Source of the DNA: an uncultured Alphaproteobacteria bacterium
Lineage (GTDB): Bacteria; Pseudomonadota; Alphaproteobacteria; Caulobacterales; Caulobacteraceae
Length of the DNA stretch: 64,000 nt
NCBI GenBank assembly: GCA_937920085.1
Contig: CALETE010000011.1
Coordinates: 1 to 64,000, forward strand
Reading direction: 5' to 3'
The first letter of the stretch is position 1. Every line of letters begins with the position of its first letter. Made by a program: the position numbers and the translations under genes. Below the pieces are notes generated by a model. The model was not told the DNA's origin and made no database searches. It was given only the letters and a program-made list of their open reading frames with translations. This document shows positions 45,066 to 54,600 of the stretch, one piece after another.

Positions 45066-45842
45066 TTAGATCCCCGCATACCATTCATAGCCACGGTCTT
45101 CCCAATAGCCACCGCGGCCCCGGCCCATATCCTTGAAGTCGGACACGACCTCGATCCGGGAAATGTACTTGGCATGCTTATAGCCCAGCTGCCGCTCGAC
45201 CCGCAGGCGTAGGGGCGCGCCATGGGCGACGGGCAGTGTGGCCCCATTCATCTGGTAGGCCAGTATGGTCTGGGGATGATAACCATCGACCAGGTCAATG
45301 CTCTCGTAATACTGGCCCGAGCCGTCGAGGGTTTCTTCCAGGCTGTCAAAGCAATGGAAGACCAGATAGCGGGCCTCACCCTTGAGGCCGACCTTGTCCA
45401 GCAGGGGGCCAAGCCGGGCACCGGTCCACTTGCCGATGGAGGACCAGCCCTCAACGCAGTCATGGCGGGTGATCTGGGTGCGGGACGGCAGGGCGCGAAT
45501 TTCAGCCAGGGTCAGCTCCATGGGATGATCAACCAGGCCGTCGATCTTGAGCTTATAATTGGCGAAGCCCTCTTTGAGATGGGCGCGATAGTCCTCGTCC
45601 CCAGGGCTGATGGAGCCATTGGCTCTGAAGTCTCTGGAGATGTCTGCCGGGGTGAATTCCTTGGCAAGGGCCTTGCGGTCGATCAGGGCGCGATGGAGCT
45701 TTCGGTTCAAGCCCTCTGCCTTGAGTAGGGTTTCCTGGACCTTGGGGTTGTCGTTGACCTTGTCGCAGGCGGCGAGCCAGAGGCCGGTCAAGCTGGCCCC
45801 GACGCCCTTGATCCAACCGCGGCGGTGCAGGAGGTCAGTCAT
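45066..45842 (-). CDS. Molybdopterin oxidoreductase, sulfite oxidase/MsrP-like, Tat signal
   Basis: A 258-residue protein of the sulfite-oxidase fold. The N-terminus has a twin-Arg element (HRRGWIKG) and then LAAC, which suggests a Tat-exported lipoprotein or cofactor-loaded periplasmic protein. The molybdenum-ligating Cys is in RHDCVEGWSSIGKW. Length is shorter than MsrP of E. coli, and the catalytic region is followed by a Gly/Tyr-rich tail. It overlaps the upstream cytochrome b gene by 4 bp, so electrons likely pass between this protein and the membrane cytochrome. The substrate (methionine sulfoxide, sulfite or other) is not clear. Confidence 0.8.
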   Translation of the reverse strand: MTDLLHRRGWIKGVGASLTGLWLAACDKVNDNPKVQETLLKAEGLNRKLHRALIDRKALAKEFTPADISRDFRANGSISPGDEDYRAHLKEGFANYKLKIDGLVDHPMELTLAEIRALPSRTQITRHDCVEGWSSIGKWTGARLGPLLDKVGLKGEARYLVFHCFDSLEETLDGSGQYYESIDLVDGYHPQTILAYQMNGATLPVAHGAPLRLRVERQLGYKHAKYISRIEVVSDFKDMGRGRGGYWEDRGYEWYAGI

Positions 45843-46672
45843 TGGGCGTCTCCTTCGACATGCAGGACGTAACGGCCGGTGATCATGGACCGCATGCTGT
45901 TAAAGAGCCCGACCACCATCACAAGGGCGACGTGGACCAGGACAAACAGGACGATCAGATTGGCGCAGATGAAATGCAGGCTGCGGGCCGACTGACGACC
46001 GCCAAACACCGCCACAAGCCAGGGCTGACCGGCATTCACCGCCGGCGACATGGTTAGGCCCGTGAGGATCATCAGGGGCAGAAGGCCGAAGATCACGGCC
46101 AGATAGGTGAACTTCTGAATGACATTATAGCGGCGGGCTTCCTCCCCCTTGGGAAAGCGCAGCCGGGCATGGTCGATGATCTCATGCCAAATGTGCTTGC
46201 GGGTTAGCTGATCCTTGGTGGGCAGAAGATCGCGTTTGATGTGCCCATTCATCAGGTTGGCGACGACATAGAAGACGCCATTCAGGACAAACAGCCAGGC
46301 AAAGAAAAAGTGCCAATGACGACCGTCCACCAGGGCGCGATAGCTGGGAATGGTTGCCCAGGCGGGAAAACCTCGGGGCTCCTGAAATCCAACCTTGCCG
46401 GAATAGCCAAATAGGCCGGTGGTCTCGAAGGACAGGTCGCCGATCTTGGTGACACCAATTGTCGTATCCCCCTGATTGACCGCACCCATGTGCAGCCAAG
46501 GCTCCGCAAAGGTTGCCTTTTGGCCCCAGTAGAGCGCCGGATGGGCGTTAAAAATCTGCAGGCCACTCATCAAGAGCAGGCAGATGGCCAGGACATTGAG
46601 CCAATGACTGATCCGCACCACCAGGGTGTGGCGATAGGTGAGGACTTTCGTGACCGGCCTTGGATCTGGCAT
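45839..46672 (-). CDS. Cytochrome b/b6-type membrane subunit
   Basis: A 277-residue membrane protein with about four to five transmembrane helices of the Ni/Fe-hydrogenase/thiosulfate-reductase cytochrome b type. Candidate heme ligands are His residues in helices (VVRISHWLN near the start, RHWHFFFAW, RSLHFICANL, LVHVALV). It is the first gene of the pair and overlaps the molybdoenzyme start by 4 bp. It should exchange electrons between quinone and the periplasmic molybdoenzyme. It is larger than YedZ/MsrQ, so this is not a standard msrPQ pair. Confidence 0.8.
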   Translation of the reverse strand: MPDPRPVTKVLTYRHTLVVRISHWLNVLAICLLLMSGLQIFNAHPALYWGQKATFAEPWLHMGAVNQGDTTIGVTKIGDLSFETTGLFGYSGKVGFQEPRGFPAWATIPSYRALVDGRHWHFFFAWLFVLNGVFYVVANLMNGHIKRDLLPTKDQLTRKHIWHEIIDHARLRFPKGEEARRYNVIQKFTYLAVIFGLLPLMILTGLTMSPAVNAGQPWLVAVFGGRQSARSLHFICANLIVLFVLVHVALVMVVGLFNSMRSMITGRYVLHVEGDAQ

Positions 46673-46814
46673 TGCGTCCCCCTAATCGTAAATGGCGCAC
46701 AAGGCCAACCTCTACCAGCAAGTTGGCAAGGACAACCACTTTCACGCTTATCAGCTTCGCGCGAGGGCGCTTGTTGGTTACACCCCGTGCAGCAGAACTT
46801 TGGAGATGTGGCCG

Positions 46815-47744
46815 ATGGGCGAGGCGGTAGAGGTTTGGAGCGGTGGCGCCAATACCTGGGAAAGCGACGAGATGGGGCACCTGAACGTCCGGTTCTGGGT
46901 GGCGAAGTCTCTCGAGGCCCTAGGCGGCCTCGCGCGGGTTCTCGGCATGCCAGAGGCTTTCACCGCTGAGGCGGGGGCGACCCTTGTGGTCCGCGAACAG
47001 CACATGCGGTTCCTGCGCGAAGCCAGGGCCGGCATGTCCCTGACCGCCCTGGGGTCCGTCGTCGAGATGGGCGAAGATGACGCCCGCCTGCTGATCGTTC
47101 TGCACCATTTGTCGGGAGAACCGGCGGCGACCTTTCAGACCGTGGTGTCCCATGTGACGGCAGGCGACCTGAAACCCTTTCCCTGGCCGCAAAGGGTGCG
47201 CGACGCCGCCGCAGCCATCACGGCCCCGGTTCCAGCCCATGCCGCAGCCCGGAGCATAGACCTTTCGCCCGTGACCACTATGGCCAGCTTGGCAAAGGCC
47301 GAAGCGCTGGGCCTGAAACGCATTGGCCTGGGCACCATACAAACCGCCGAACTGGACGTGTTTGGTCGCATGCGCGGGGAAATGCTGGTGGGGCGGATCT
47401 CTGATGGGGTCTCGCGCCTGTTTGGCAATGATCGCCCCGGTCCCGCCCTGGCCCCAGGCGAGGCCCCCAAGCGGATCGGCGGCGCTGTCCTGGAATACCG
47501 AATCGTGCACCATGACTGGCCCCGGGCTGGGGATCACATAGAGGTCCGCTCCGCCCTATCCGAGGTCACCCCCAGGATCCGCCGGGTCATGCACTGGATG
47601 GTCGACCCGGTCAGCGGCAAGCCCTGGGGCAGCACCGAGGCGGTGACCATCAGCTTTGACCTCGACGCCCGCAAGACCGTGGACATCAACCCAGAGGCTG
47701 TGGCCCAGATGATGGAAACCTCCGTCCCAGGGCTCGGCCTCTAA
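46815..47744 (+). CDS. Double-hotdog thioesterase family protein
   Basis: About 309 residues, with two hotdog-like halves. The first contains TWESDEMGHLNVRFW (the D.xGHxN motif of 4HBT acyl thioesterases) and the second QTAELDVFGRMRGEM together with IVHHDWPRAGDHIEVRS. The likely substrate is an acyl-CoA or acyl-ACP. I place the start at ATG 46815, nine nt after GGAG; an ATG at 46806 abuts that site and an open frame extends back to 46692. It is divergent from the cytochrome b gene. Its stop overlaps that of the convergent hydrolase by 4 bp. Confidence 0.68.
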   Translation: MGEAVEVWSGGANTWESDEMGHLNVRFWVAKSLEALGGLARVLGMPEAFTAEAGATLVVREQHMRFLREARAGMSLTALGSVVEMGEDDARLLIVLHHLSGEPAATFQTVVSHVTAGDLKPFPWPQRVRDAAAAITAPVPAHAAARSIDLSPVTTMASLAKAEALGLKRIGLGTIQTAELDVFGRMRGEMLVGRISDGVSRLFGNDRPGPALAPGEAPKRIGGAVLEYRIVHHDWPRAGDHIEVRSALSEVTPRIRRVMHWMVDPVSGKPWGSTEAVTISFDLDARKTVDINPEAVAQMMETSVPGLGL

Positions 47745-48622
47745 AGGCTCCGAAGCACCTCTACCACCAGGTCTGGCCGCTCCATCGGCAAGAAGTGGGA
47801 GGTTCCGGCCACGACCTCGACCTTAACCTTGCCCGACCGGGTCAGGATAGGCTCAGGCCCCTCAAGACGACAGGTAGAGCCCTGCTCGGCGCGGAGGATG
47901 CGGATCGGCATATTGATGGCATCGAAAGCTGCGTAGGGCTCATGGCCTTGCGCCGTAAAGTTCGAGGCCTCCCAAGCCGGGGCACAGGTCAGGGCGACAT
48001 CCCCGTCTGGCGTCTCAGCAAAACCGTCTTCGATGTAATCCACCAGCATGGCTTCAGACCAGGTTCGGAAGGCACCCCGCCCACGATAGGCCTCCAGGGC
48101 AGCCGCCTTGCTGGCAAAGGAAGGGCGGCGCTTGCGGGCCCCCACAGCCAGGGGGCTGTCATTCATGCTTTCGCGATCCATGTCCGCTAGGAGTGTTGGG
48201 GACATGATCACCGGGTCGAACAGGGCCAGAGCCCGGACCCGTCCAGGTCTGGCTGCCGCGGCCATCAGGCTAGAGGCACCGCCCATGGAATGGCCAGTGA
48301 GGATGGCGTTTTCTAGGTCTAGGGCGTCGATAACCGCTGTCAGATCCTCACCCACATCACGCCAGGAATCCCGGGGCTTGCTCGCGTCAGCAGGCAGGCG
48401 GGAAAGGCCATGGCCCCTTTGGTCCACCATCAGCACGCGCAGGTTATCCGTCAGGGGTTCAAGGATGGTGCGATAGGTACGGGCGTTAAAGCCATTGGCG
48501 TGGGAAAAGACGATATCAATGGGTCGATCGGCGGGACCAAACTCATAGGCCGTGGTCTCACCGCCCCTCTGAGGGATGGCGATGACACGGGGGCGCAAAA
48601 GGTTGTTTTCCATCGGCGTCAT
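47741..48622 (-). CDS. Alpha/beta hydrolase
   Basis: A 293-residue single-domain hydrolase. The nucleophile elbow GHSMGGASS, an early HANGFNA oxyanion segment, and a catalytic His in SHFLPMERP are visible; the acid is probably Asp/Glu near EQGST. No signal peptide. The start at 48622 has GGAG nine nt upstream; the frame is open to 48712, but upstream residues are unsupported. Substrate unknown. Confidence 0.85.
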   Translation of the reverse strand: MTPMENNLLRPRVIAIPQRGGETTAYEFGPADRPIDIVFSHANGFNARTYRTILEPLTDNLRVLMVDQRGHGLSRLPADASKPRDSWRDVGEDLTAVIDALDLENAILTGHSMGGASSLMAAAARPGRVRALALFDPVIMSPTLLADMDRESMNDSPLAVGARKRRPSFASKAAALEAYRGRGAFRTWSEAMLVDYIEDGFAETPDGDVALTCAPAWEASNFTAQGHEPYAAFDAINMPIRILRAEQGSTCRLEGPEPILTRSGKVKVEVVAGTSHFLPMERPDLVVEVLRSL

Positions 48623-48858
48623 GATCCTGGTCTCCCTAAGATGAGCTATAGCAAGGTCAGGGCACAGAGCTAGGGGATGATGCTGCAACTCAAGACAGCG
48701 CCCCAACCCCAATGCGATGCGGGGGTGAAAAAAGTGATCACGAACCCGTGAAAACTGGACTTGTGCTGGCCTGGAGGGGGGCCATATTCAAGGTGCGGTC
48801 GCAGTCGACCTTGGCTGGGGATCGCATCCCAATCTTCGTTTCCTTTAGGAACAAGCAC

Positions 48859-49188
48859 ATGAACACTTCCAGTCTTCGCAAGCTGATTGTCGCCGGCGTC
48901 GCCGTGACTGCCCTCTCCGTCTCAGCCTGCAGTAAGCCCGCCGAAAAGGCCGCTGACACCGCCGCTGTAACGGCGACCGACGCCGCTGCCACTGCAACGG
49001 ACGCAGCCAAGACCGCCGCAGACGCTGCTGCAGATGCTTCCAAAGCCGCTGCCGCCGCCACAGATGCGGCACCCGCCGCTGCCACAGAAGCCGCAGCTGG
49101 TGCTGTTTCAAGCGCTGCCGATGCGACTTCCAAGGCTGCAGATGCAACCAAGGCTGCCGCAGACGCCATGGCCCCAGCCAAGAAGTAG
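48859..49188 (+). CDS. Ala-rich repeat lipoprotein
   Basis: A 109-residue protein. A lipobox signal (ALSVSAC) predicts an envelope lipoprotein; the start at 48859 has AGGA 8 nt ahead. The mature chain is almost entirely Ala, Asp, Thr, Lys and Ser in loose 4-7-residue periods (TDAAATATDAAKTAADA), so a long amphipathic or disordered helix is expected, similar in style to LEA or Lpp-like proteins. It is followed by a strong terminator. Function unknown, perhaps envelope spacing or stress protection. Confidence 0.75.
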   Translation: MNTSSLRKLIVAGVAVTALSVSACSKPAEKAADTAAVTATDAAATATDAAKTAADAAADASKAAAAATDAAPAAATEAAAGAVSSAADATSKAADATKAAADAMAPAKK

Positions 49189-49211
49189 GCTAGGTCAAAG
49201 TCAGACCCTGG

Positions 49212-49245
49212 AAGGGCCGCCCCTGATGGAGCGGCCCTTTTCATT
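49212..49245 (+). terminator. Rho-independent terminator after the Ala-rich lipoprotein
   Basis: A 9-bp perfect stem (AAGGGCCGC at 49212-49220 with its complement at 49231-49239) and a 10-nt loop are followed by TTTTCATTT on the plus strand. It should end the lipoprotein transcript just before mnmC. Confidence 0.75.
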
Positions 49246-49272
49246 TGGGGCCTGGGGCGCCATGGGTCACCC

Positions 49273-51093
49273 ATGAGCGCCGAGTCCGAACTTCTTGATT
49301 GGTCGCCGGAGGGAGAGCCTCGGTCGCGTCTCTATGACGACGTCTATTTTTCAGCACACGACGGCTTGGCAGAGGCGCGGACGGTTTTTCTACAAGGCTG
49401 TGACCTTCCCAACGCCTGGGACAGCCGGGCCCACTTTGTGGTCGGCGAGCTGGGGTTCGGGACTGGCCTAAATGTGCTGGCCCTACTGGACCTCTGGCGA
49501 CAGACGCGGCCGCCTCAGGGCCACCTGACGATTTTTTCCGTTGAAGCCCACCTGATGTCCGTGGCGCAGGCTCGACGCGCCCTGTCGCGCTGGCCAGAGA
49601 TTGCAGGTCTCGCAGACTGGCTCTTGGCACATTGGCCCAGGGTGGCGCGTGGCCGGCACCGCCTCGACCTGCCCGAGCTCAACGTCCATCTAGACCTCGC
49701 CCTGATGGAGGTCAGCCCGGCGCTCGAGGGGTGGCAGGGCCGGGCCGACGCCTGGTTTCTGGATGGATTTTCACCGGCGAAGAACCCAGCCATGTGGCGA
49801 GACGAGGTGCTGGCCCTGGTCGCTCAGCGGACCGCCCCCGGCGGGCAGGCTGCGACCTTCACCGTTGCAGGTCAGGTGCGCAGGGGCCTCCAGGCGGCAG
49901 GCTTTGCCGTTGAAAAACGCCCTGGCTTTGGCCGAAAGCGTGAGCGCCTGGCAGCGGTTTTTCCAGGGCCGGTTGCCTCCCAGCGGGCCTTTCCATCGAT
50001 TGCTGTCATTGGCGCAGGGATTGCGGGTGCCGGCGTCAGCCGTGCCCTGACGGCCGCAGGCGCAGGGCATCAGGTCTTTGATCAGATCGGCCCCGGCGCA
50101 GGCGCTTCCGGCAACCCCGCCGCCCTGGTGACGCCGCGCCTGGACGCTGGCCTGGGGCCAGTGGCACGCCTGACCACCCAGGCGTTTATGAGGGCGCGGG
50201 ACCTCTATCTCACGACGCCAGACGCCGTCCTGGCCCAAAGTGTCCTGCAATTGGCGGTGGGTGAGCGAGACCTCGCCCGATTTGAAAAAATCGCCGCCTC
50301 TGAATTCTTTGGGCCCGGGGATCTGGATGTCATGGGGGCGGATGGTGCCTCTCACCGCCTGGGAGAAATCACGGGGCATGCGGGCATGGACCTTGCTAGC
50401 GCCCTGGTCGTGAATCCCTCCGCCATCCTCGCAGGGTGGTTTGGAAAGGTGACCCGGGACAAGGTCTATCGTCTAGATCAACTTGGCACGGGTTGGCGGT
50501 TGTCGGGCGCAAACGGTCAGACCCTTGGCGACTTCGATATCGTGGTTCTCGCCGGCGGGCAGCAGAGCCTTGGCTTGGCGCCTCACCTTGATTTGAGGCC
50601 GGTTCGCGGTCAGGCCACCTGGGTAGAAACAGACGAAACGGTTCAGGCCGCGGCCTGGGGCGGTTATGTCATCCCGACCTCCACGGGCCTTCTGTTCGGC
50701 GCCACCCATGACCGGGGCGATGGCAGTGATGATGTTCGGCCAGAAGACCAGGCGAGCAATCTTGAGACCCTAGGCCAGGCGCGTCCCGACCTCGCAGGGC
50801 GAGTGGCAAAATTGACCCTGGAAAATCGCACAGCGGTGCGCGCAACCACAGCAGACAGCCTGCCCATGGCGGGGCCCTCAGGCCGGCCTGGCCTGTACCT
50901 TATGTGCGGTTTTGGGTCCCATGGGTTTTCCTTTGCCCCCGTGATGGGCGAGCATGTGTCGGCCTTGATCACCGGCACCCCATCGCCGCTTTCTGGCGAG
51001 TCTGCAGACCTAATCGACCCAGATCGTTTCAGACGCCGCGCTCTGCGGCGAGGCCATAGTCTTGACGCAAGCCTTGGCGAGATGGAGAGCTAG
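49273..51093 (+). CDS. mnmC: Bifunctional tRNA 5-methylaminomethyl-2-thiouridine synthase MnmC
   Basis: A 606-residue fusion that finishes the wobble modification mnm5s2U34. The N-terminal methyltransferase has ELGFGTGLN and the DGFSPAKNPAMW motif; the C-terminal FAD oxidase starts at AVIGAGIAGAGV and continues with GAGASGNPAALVTP. Both domains are complete. The start codon is the second half of a 15-nt palindrome (CATGGGTCACCCATG, 49261-49275), which could hide it in mRNA structure. The first ATG of the palindrome is out of frame. Confidence 0.93.
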   Translation: MSAESELLDWSPEGEPRSRLYDDVYFSAHDGLAEARTVFLQGCDLPNAWDSRAHFVVGELGFGTGLNVLALLDLWRQTRPPQGHLTIFSVEAHLMSVAQARRALSRWPEIAGLADWLLAHWPRVARGRHRLDLPELNVHLDLALMEVSPALEGWQGRADAWFLDGFSPAKNPAMWRDEVLALVAQRTAPGGQAATFTVAGQVRRGLQAAGFAVEKRPGFGRKRERLAAVFPGPVASQRAFPSIAVIGAGIAGAGVSRALTAAGAGHQVFDQIGPGAGASGNPAALVTPRLDAGLGPVARLTTQAFMRARDLYLTTPDAVLAQSVLQLAVGERDLARFEKIAASEFFGPGDLDVMGADGASHRLGEITGHAGMDLASALVVNPSAILAGWFGKVTRDKVYRLDQLGTGWRLSGANGQTLGDFDIVVLAGGQQSLGLAPHLDLRPVRGQATWVETDETVQAAAWGGYVIPTSTGLLFGATHDRGDGSDDVRPEDQASNLETLGQARPDLAGRVAKLTLENRTAVRATTADSLPMAGPSGRPGLYLMCGFGSHGFSFAPVMGEHVSALITGTPSPLSGESADLIDPDRFRRRALRRGHSLDASLGEMES

Positions 51094-51116
51094 CAAACCC
51101 TAGCGAAGGCTTCCTT

Positions 51117-51512
51117 ATGATCCTTTCCCGAACCCTGCTGGCTCTGGTCGCCGCAACCTCCCTCGCCGTGCCCGTCATGGCAGCCCCCGCCAATCCAGCC
51201 CCCAAGACATCGAACAGAACCTGTTTCAGGGCCAATGACGTCGAGAATTTCAGCGCGCCGGATGACCGGACGGTCTATGTGCGGGTCAACCGGAAAGACG
51301 TCTTTCGTCTGGACCTGTTTTCCCCCTGCCCGGATGTGGATTGGGCCTGGGAGATCGCCCTGGAAAGCCGCGGATCTTCTTGGATCTGCTCAGCCCTTGA
51401 CGCCACAGTGATCACCAAGACGCCGATCGGGCCACAAAAGTGCCAGGTCAAAAAATTGACTAAGCTGTCAGCGGAAGAGCTTGCGGCCTTGCCAAAACGC
51501 AGCCGGCCCTAG
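51117..51512 (+). CDS. DUF6491 family exported protein
   Basis: A 131-residue protein with a Sec signal (LLALVAATSLAVPVMAA). The mature part contains CFRANDVENFSAPDDRTVYVRV and RKDVFRLDL with three or four Cys that likely pair, the features of DUF6491. The family is common in Caulobacterales and related alphaproteobacteria, but its function is not known. It follows mnmC by 23 bp and may share its transcript. Confidence 0.8.
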   Translation: MILSRTLLALVAATSLAVPVMAAPANPAPKTSNRTCFRANDVENFSAPDDRTVYVRVNRKDVFRLDLFSPCPDVDWAWEIALESRGSSWICSALDATVITKTPIGPQKCQVKKLTKLSAEELAALPKRSRP

Positions 51513-51605
51513 AGCTCTTTGCCATTAGCCTGACCCCTCTGTAGGGTAAAACCTATATATAATTCAAAACTTTAATGCGCCCTATGGGCCTGCATATCGC
51601 GCAAG

Positions 51606-51632
51606 AAAAAGGGGCGCTCCGAAGAGCGCCCC
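51606..51632 (-). terminator. Rho-independent terminator of the TonB receptor gene
   Basis: A 9-bp perfect stem (GGGGCGCTC at 51611-51619 and complement at 51624-51632) with a CGAA-type loop has five T on the minus strand (51606-51610). It lies about 28 bp past the receptor's stop. Confidence 0.8.
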
Positions 51633-51659
51633 CAATCTAAAAGCCCAACTCTATGAAGC

Positions 51660-54600
51660 TTAGAACTGCTTCTTAATGCCGAACTTCACGACGCGGCCGA
51701 GGGGGTTACCGTTGGTCACATCGTAGTTGTAGAAGCTTTGGGCGAAGGGCGGATCAGCATCAAACAGGTTTTGAATGCTGAGGGTTCCCTTGGAGTCCAT
51801 CGGCAGGTCGAGGCTGAGGGTGACGTCAGACTGCCAGAAATTATCCAGCTTGCCGATGCTCTCATAAACGCCTGTCGAATAGTTGTAGCGGCAGTCAGCC
51901 GTCAAACCGGCGCTGGCGTCGCCGGTGCACACTGGGCCCGCCAACTTGGTGCCCTCACGATAGAGCAACTGGTAACGTAGGTTCCAATTGCCGCCATTGA
52001 GGTTCACGAAGGCGTTCGCACGGACCTTGGGGAAGGAATAGAATTCACCGGTCAGATCATGCAAGCCAGCGCGGTCGATCGCGGGTGCGATGATCACAGA
52101 AGGATCTTCCAGCAGGGTCGTGGCCGTGCGCTTATATTCCTTCAGCAAGGTCGCTTCACCGCCGATGGACAGACGGGTGTCATAGAAGTCGAAGCCCGCA
52201 AAGTTGTCCCAGTCATACTGAGCCCGCAGGTCGTAACCTGAGGTCTTAGTATTTTGACCATTCACGTTCTTGATGGTTTCCACCAAGACATTGGCCTGGG
52301 AGCAGGCCCCTGTACCGGTGAAGACAAATCGCGCTGCGAAGGCGGGCTTGGCGCAGTTCGTCGCATTGATTGCATTGAACAGCTGGGTCGCGTCTTCAAC
52401 GATCAATTCCTTGCGGAAGTCGAAGGTCCAATAGTCGACCGACGCACTAAATCCACCCTTGTTGATCAGGATACCGAAATTGCTGGTCTTAGCCGTTTCA
52501 GGCTGCAGGTTCGGATTGTTTTCGACAACCGCCGCCCGATACTGACCGCCAAGCTGACGGACACCCTTGGTGCTGCCTGGGGTAAGAGCCGGCTGGCCTG
52601 GTGCTCTGAAAGTGCTGCCGCCCGAAGCACGGAAGGCCAACCAATCAAGAGCCTGCCAGCGTGCTGACAGTCGGGGATTGGTGGTCGTACCCACTTTTCC
52701 GCCGAAGTCTTCGTGACGCAATGCCGCGCTGACTTCTAGGTTTTCAAGGACGGGCAATTTCAATTCGCCAAACACGGCACCGACGCGACGATCCACATCA
52801 TAATCGGCTTGAGCACCAAAGAAGACGAAAGGCCCCGTTGGATTGGTGCAGGTTCCTTGCTGTCCATCAATTGAGTCGACGCAAGGTGTTGCCTGAACGT
52901 CGCCTAGACCAGACCAATCATCGATGTTGCGCTCAAAACGCCATTGGGCACCGGCGGCCCAGCCGATATTGCCGCCGGGCAGGGCGAGCTTGGTTTCGCC
53001 GCTGAGGACCGCATCCGCCACCAGGATCTGGTTGGTGCGGACATTGGTATAGGTGCCGTAAAGCCAATTCTTCATCTGCGGGTCATTGGCTACGGAGGCG
53101 ACGTAGTAGGGGTTAGTCGCCCCTGTGATCGCGCTCGCGGCAATGCCGTTGGAGAAGGGGTTCAGCCACTTGCAGTTTCCAACACCGGGTGTTCCGGTCT
53201 TGTAGTTACAATCTGGACCGCCGAGACCATTGAAGGCGCGCTGAATGCGGTTCACCAACAGGTCGTTGGTGGTCACAATGCCCTGATTTTCCATGAAGGT
53301 CAGAGCCGTATCCCACTTAATGCCGTCCAGCATGCCGCCATCGAACTTGCCGTGCAGGCCACCGGAAACGCGGTACTGGGTCTGCTCGATTTGCTGGTGG
53401 TCAGCGCCGTCGGAATTCAGCGGGTGACCTTCAACACCGATCAAACGCCAAGAGGATTGGCTGGTTGTAACGCCTGCCGCCATAGCCGCGCACTGGGCCG
53501 CCGTAAGAGGGGCGGCGCAATTGGTACGCAGAGCGATCAGGCCCGGGTTGTTGGACGGAATGAAAAAGCGCGACTGACCATTAAAGCCTGCAGCCACCGA
53601 AGCGCCGGAGGTCCCGCCATTGATGGTCGGGGTCGGGAACTGGGTGGTGAGGTTGGCGGGGGAAATCCGCTGATCGGGAACAGAGTTGCGGTTCCATGCC
53701 ACTTCGCCGTGGAAGCCGACATTGTCGGACAGGTCGAAGTTCAGTTCGGAATAGAGCTGATAGTGGTGCTCTTCATTCACCAGGTCGTTGAAGTGGGTGA
53801 ACTGGTAGCGGCACAGGGCCGCATTGCCGGCAGCCGTCGTGGTCGGCTTGAGGCCGCCGGTCAGGAGCTGGGAGCCGAGTTCATTACAACCATTGTCGCG
53901 GAAAAGTGTTGTCCCTGTTGCCGTGCCGTAGGTGCCCGGGCTCGCTGCACCGGACCAACCGCCGTAGAAAACGGACTGGAAGGGCACGCGGGCGAAGTCA
54001 CGGTCATCAACGCCCAGACGGCCGCGGTCCCGGAGACCGGCGGTGATCAGGAAGTTGCCGTTATCGAATTGGTGGCCGTAGGCTATGCTGGCATCCCAGT
54101 CTCCGCTGGAGTCCTTGATGTAGCCGTAGTTTGCGTTGAACTCGAAACCATTCAGGTCCTTGCGAGTGATGAAGTTCACCACGCCGGCCACGGCATCAGA
54201 GCCGTAGGTCGCGGCCGCACCGTCTTTGAGGATTTCGATTCGAGCGATGGCCGCAGTGGGCATGAAGTTCAGGTCAGCGCCGCCGCCCTGATAGGCTGCA
54301 GCCGTTGTGTCGGCCAGACGTCGGCCATTCATCAGCACCAGGGTCCGCGACGAACCCAGACCACGAAGATTGATGGACGCTGTGCCCGCACCGCCGTTGT
54401 AGCGATTGCTTTCACCCAGCGACGATTGCGCGGCGGTGAGAGTCTTCACAAGCTGAACGACGCTGGGCGCGCCCTGCTTTGCCAACTCCTGCTGGCCGAA
54501 GACGTCAACCGGCTGGGCTGCTTTTTCGGATGTTCCGGCAATGAATGAGCCGGTGACGACGACTTCGGACACCGTGGCGTCCACCTTCGCGTCGGCCTTG

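Noticed and set aside
48738..49274. 178-codon minus-strand frame opposite the Ala-rich lipoprotein
   Set aside because: It mirrors the low-complexity repeat; GCN-rich codons keep the opposite frame open.
52944..54548. Long plus-strand frame (534 codons) opposite the TonB receptor
   Set aside because: It is antisense to a strongly supported receptor gene, has no domain-like composition, and arises from the codon bias of the GC-rich coding strand.
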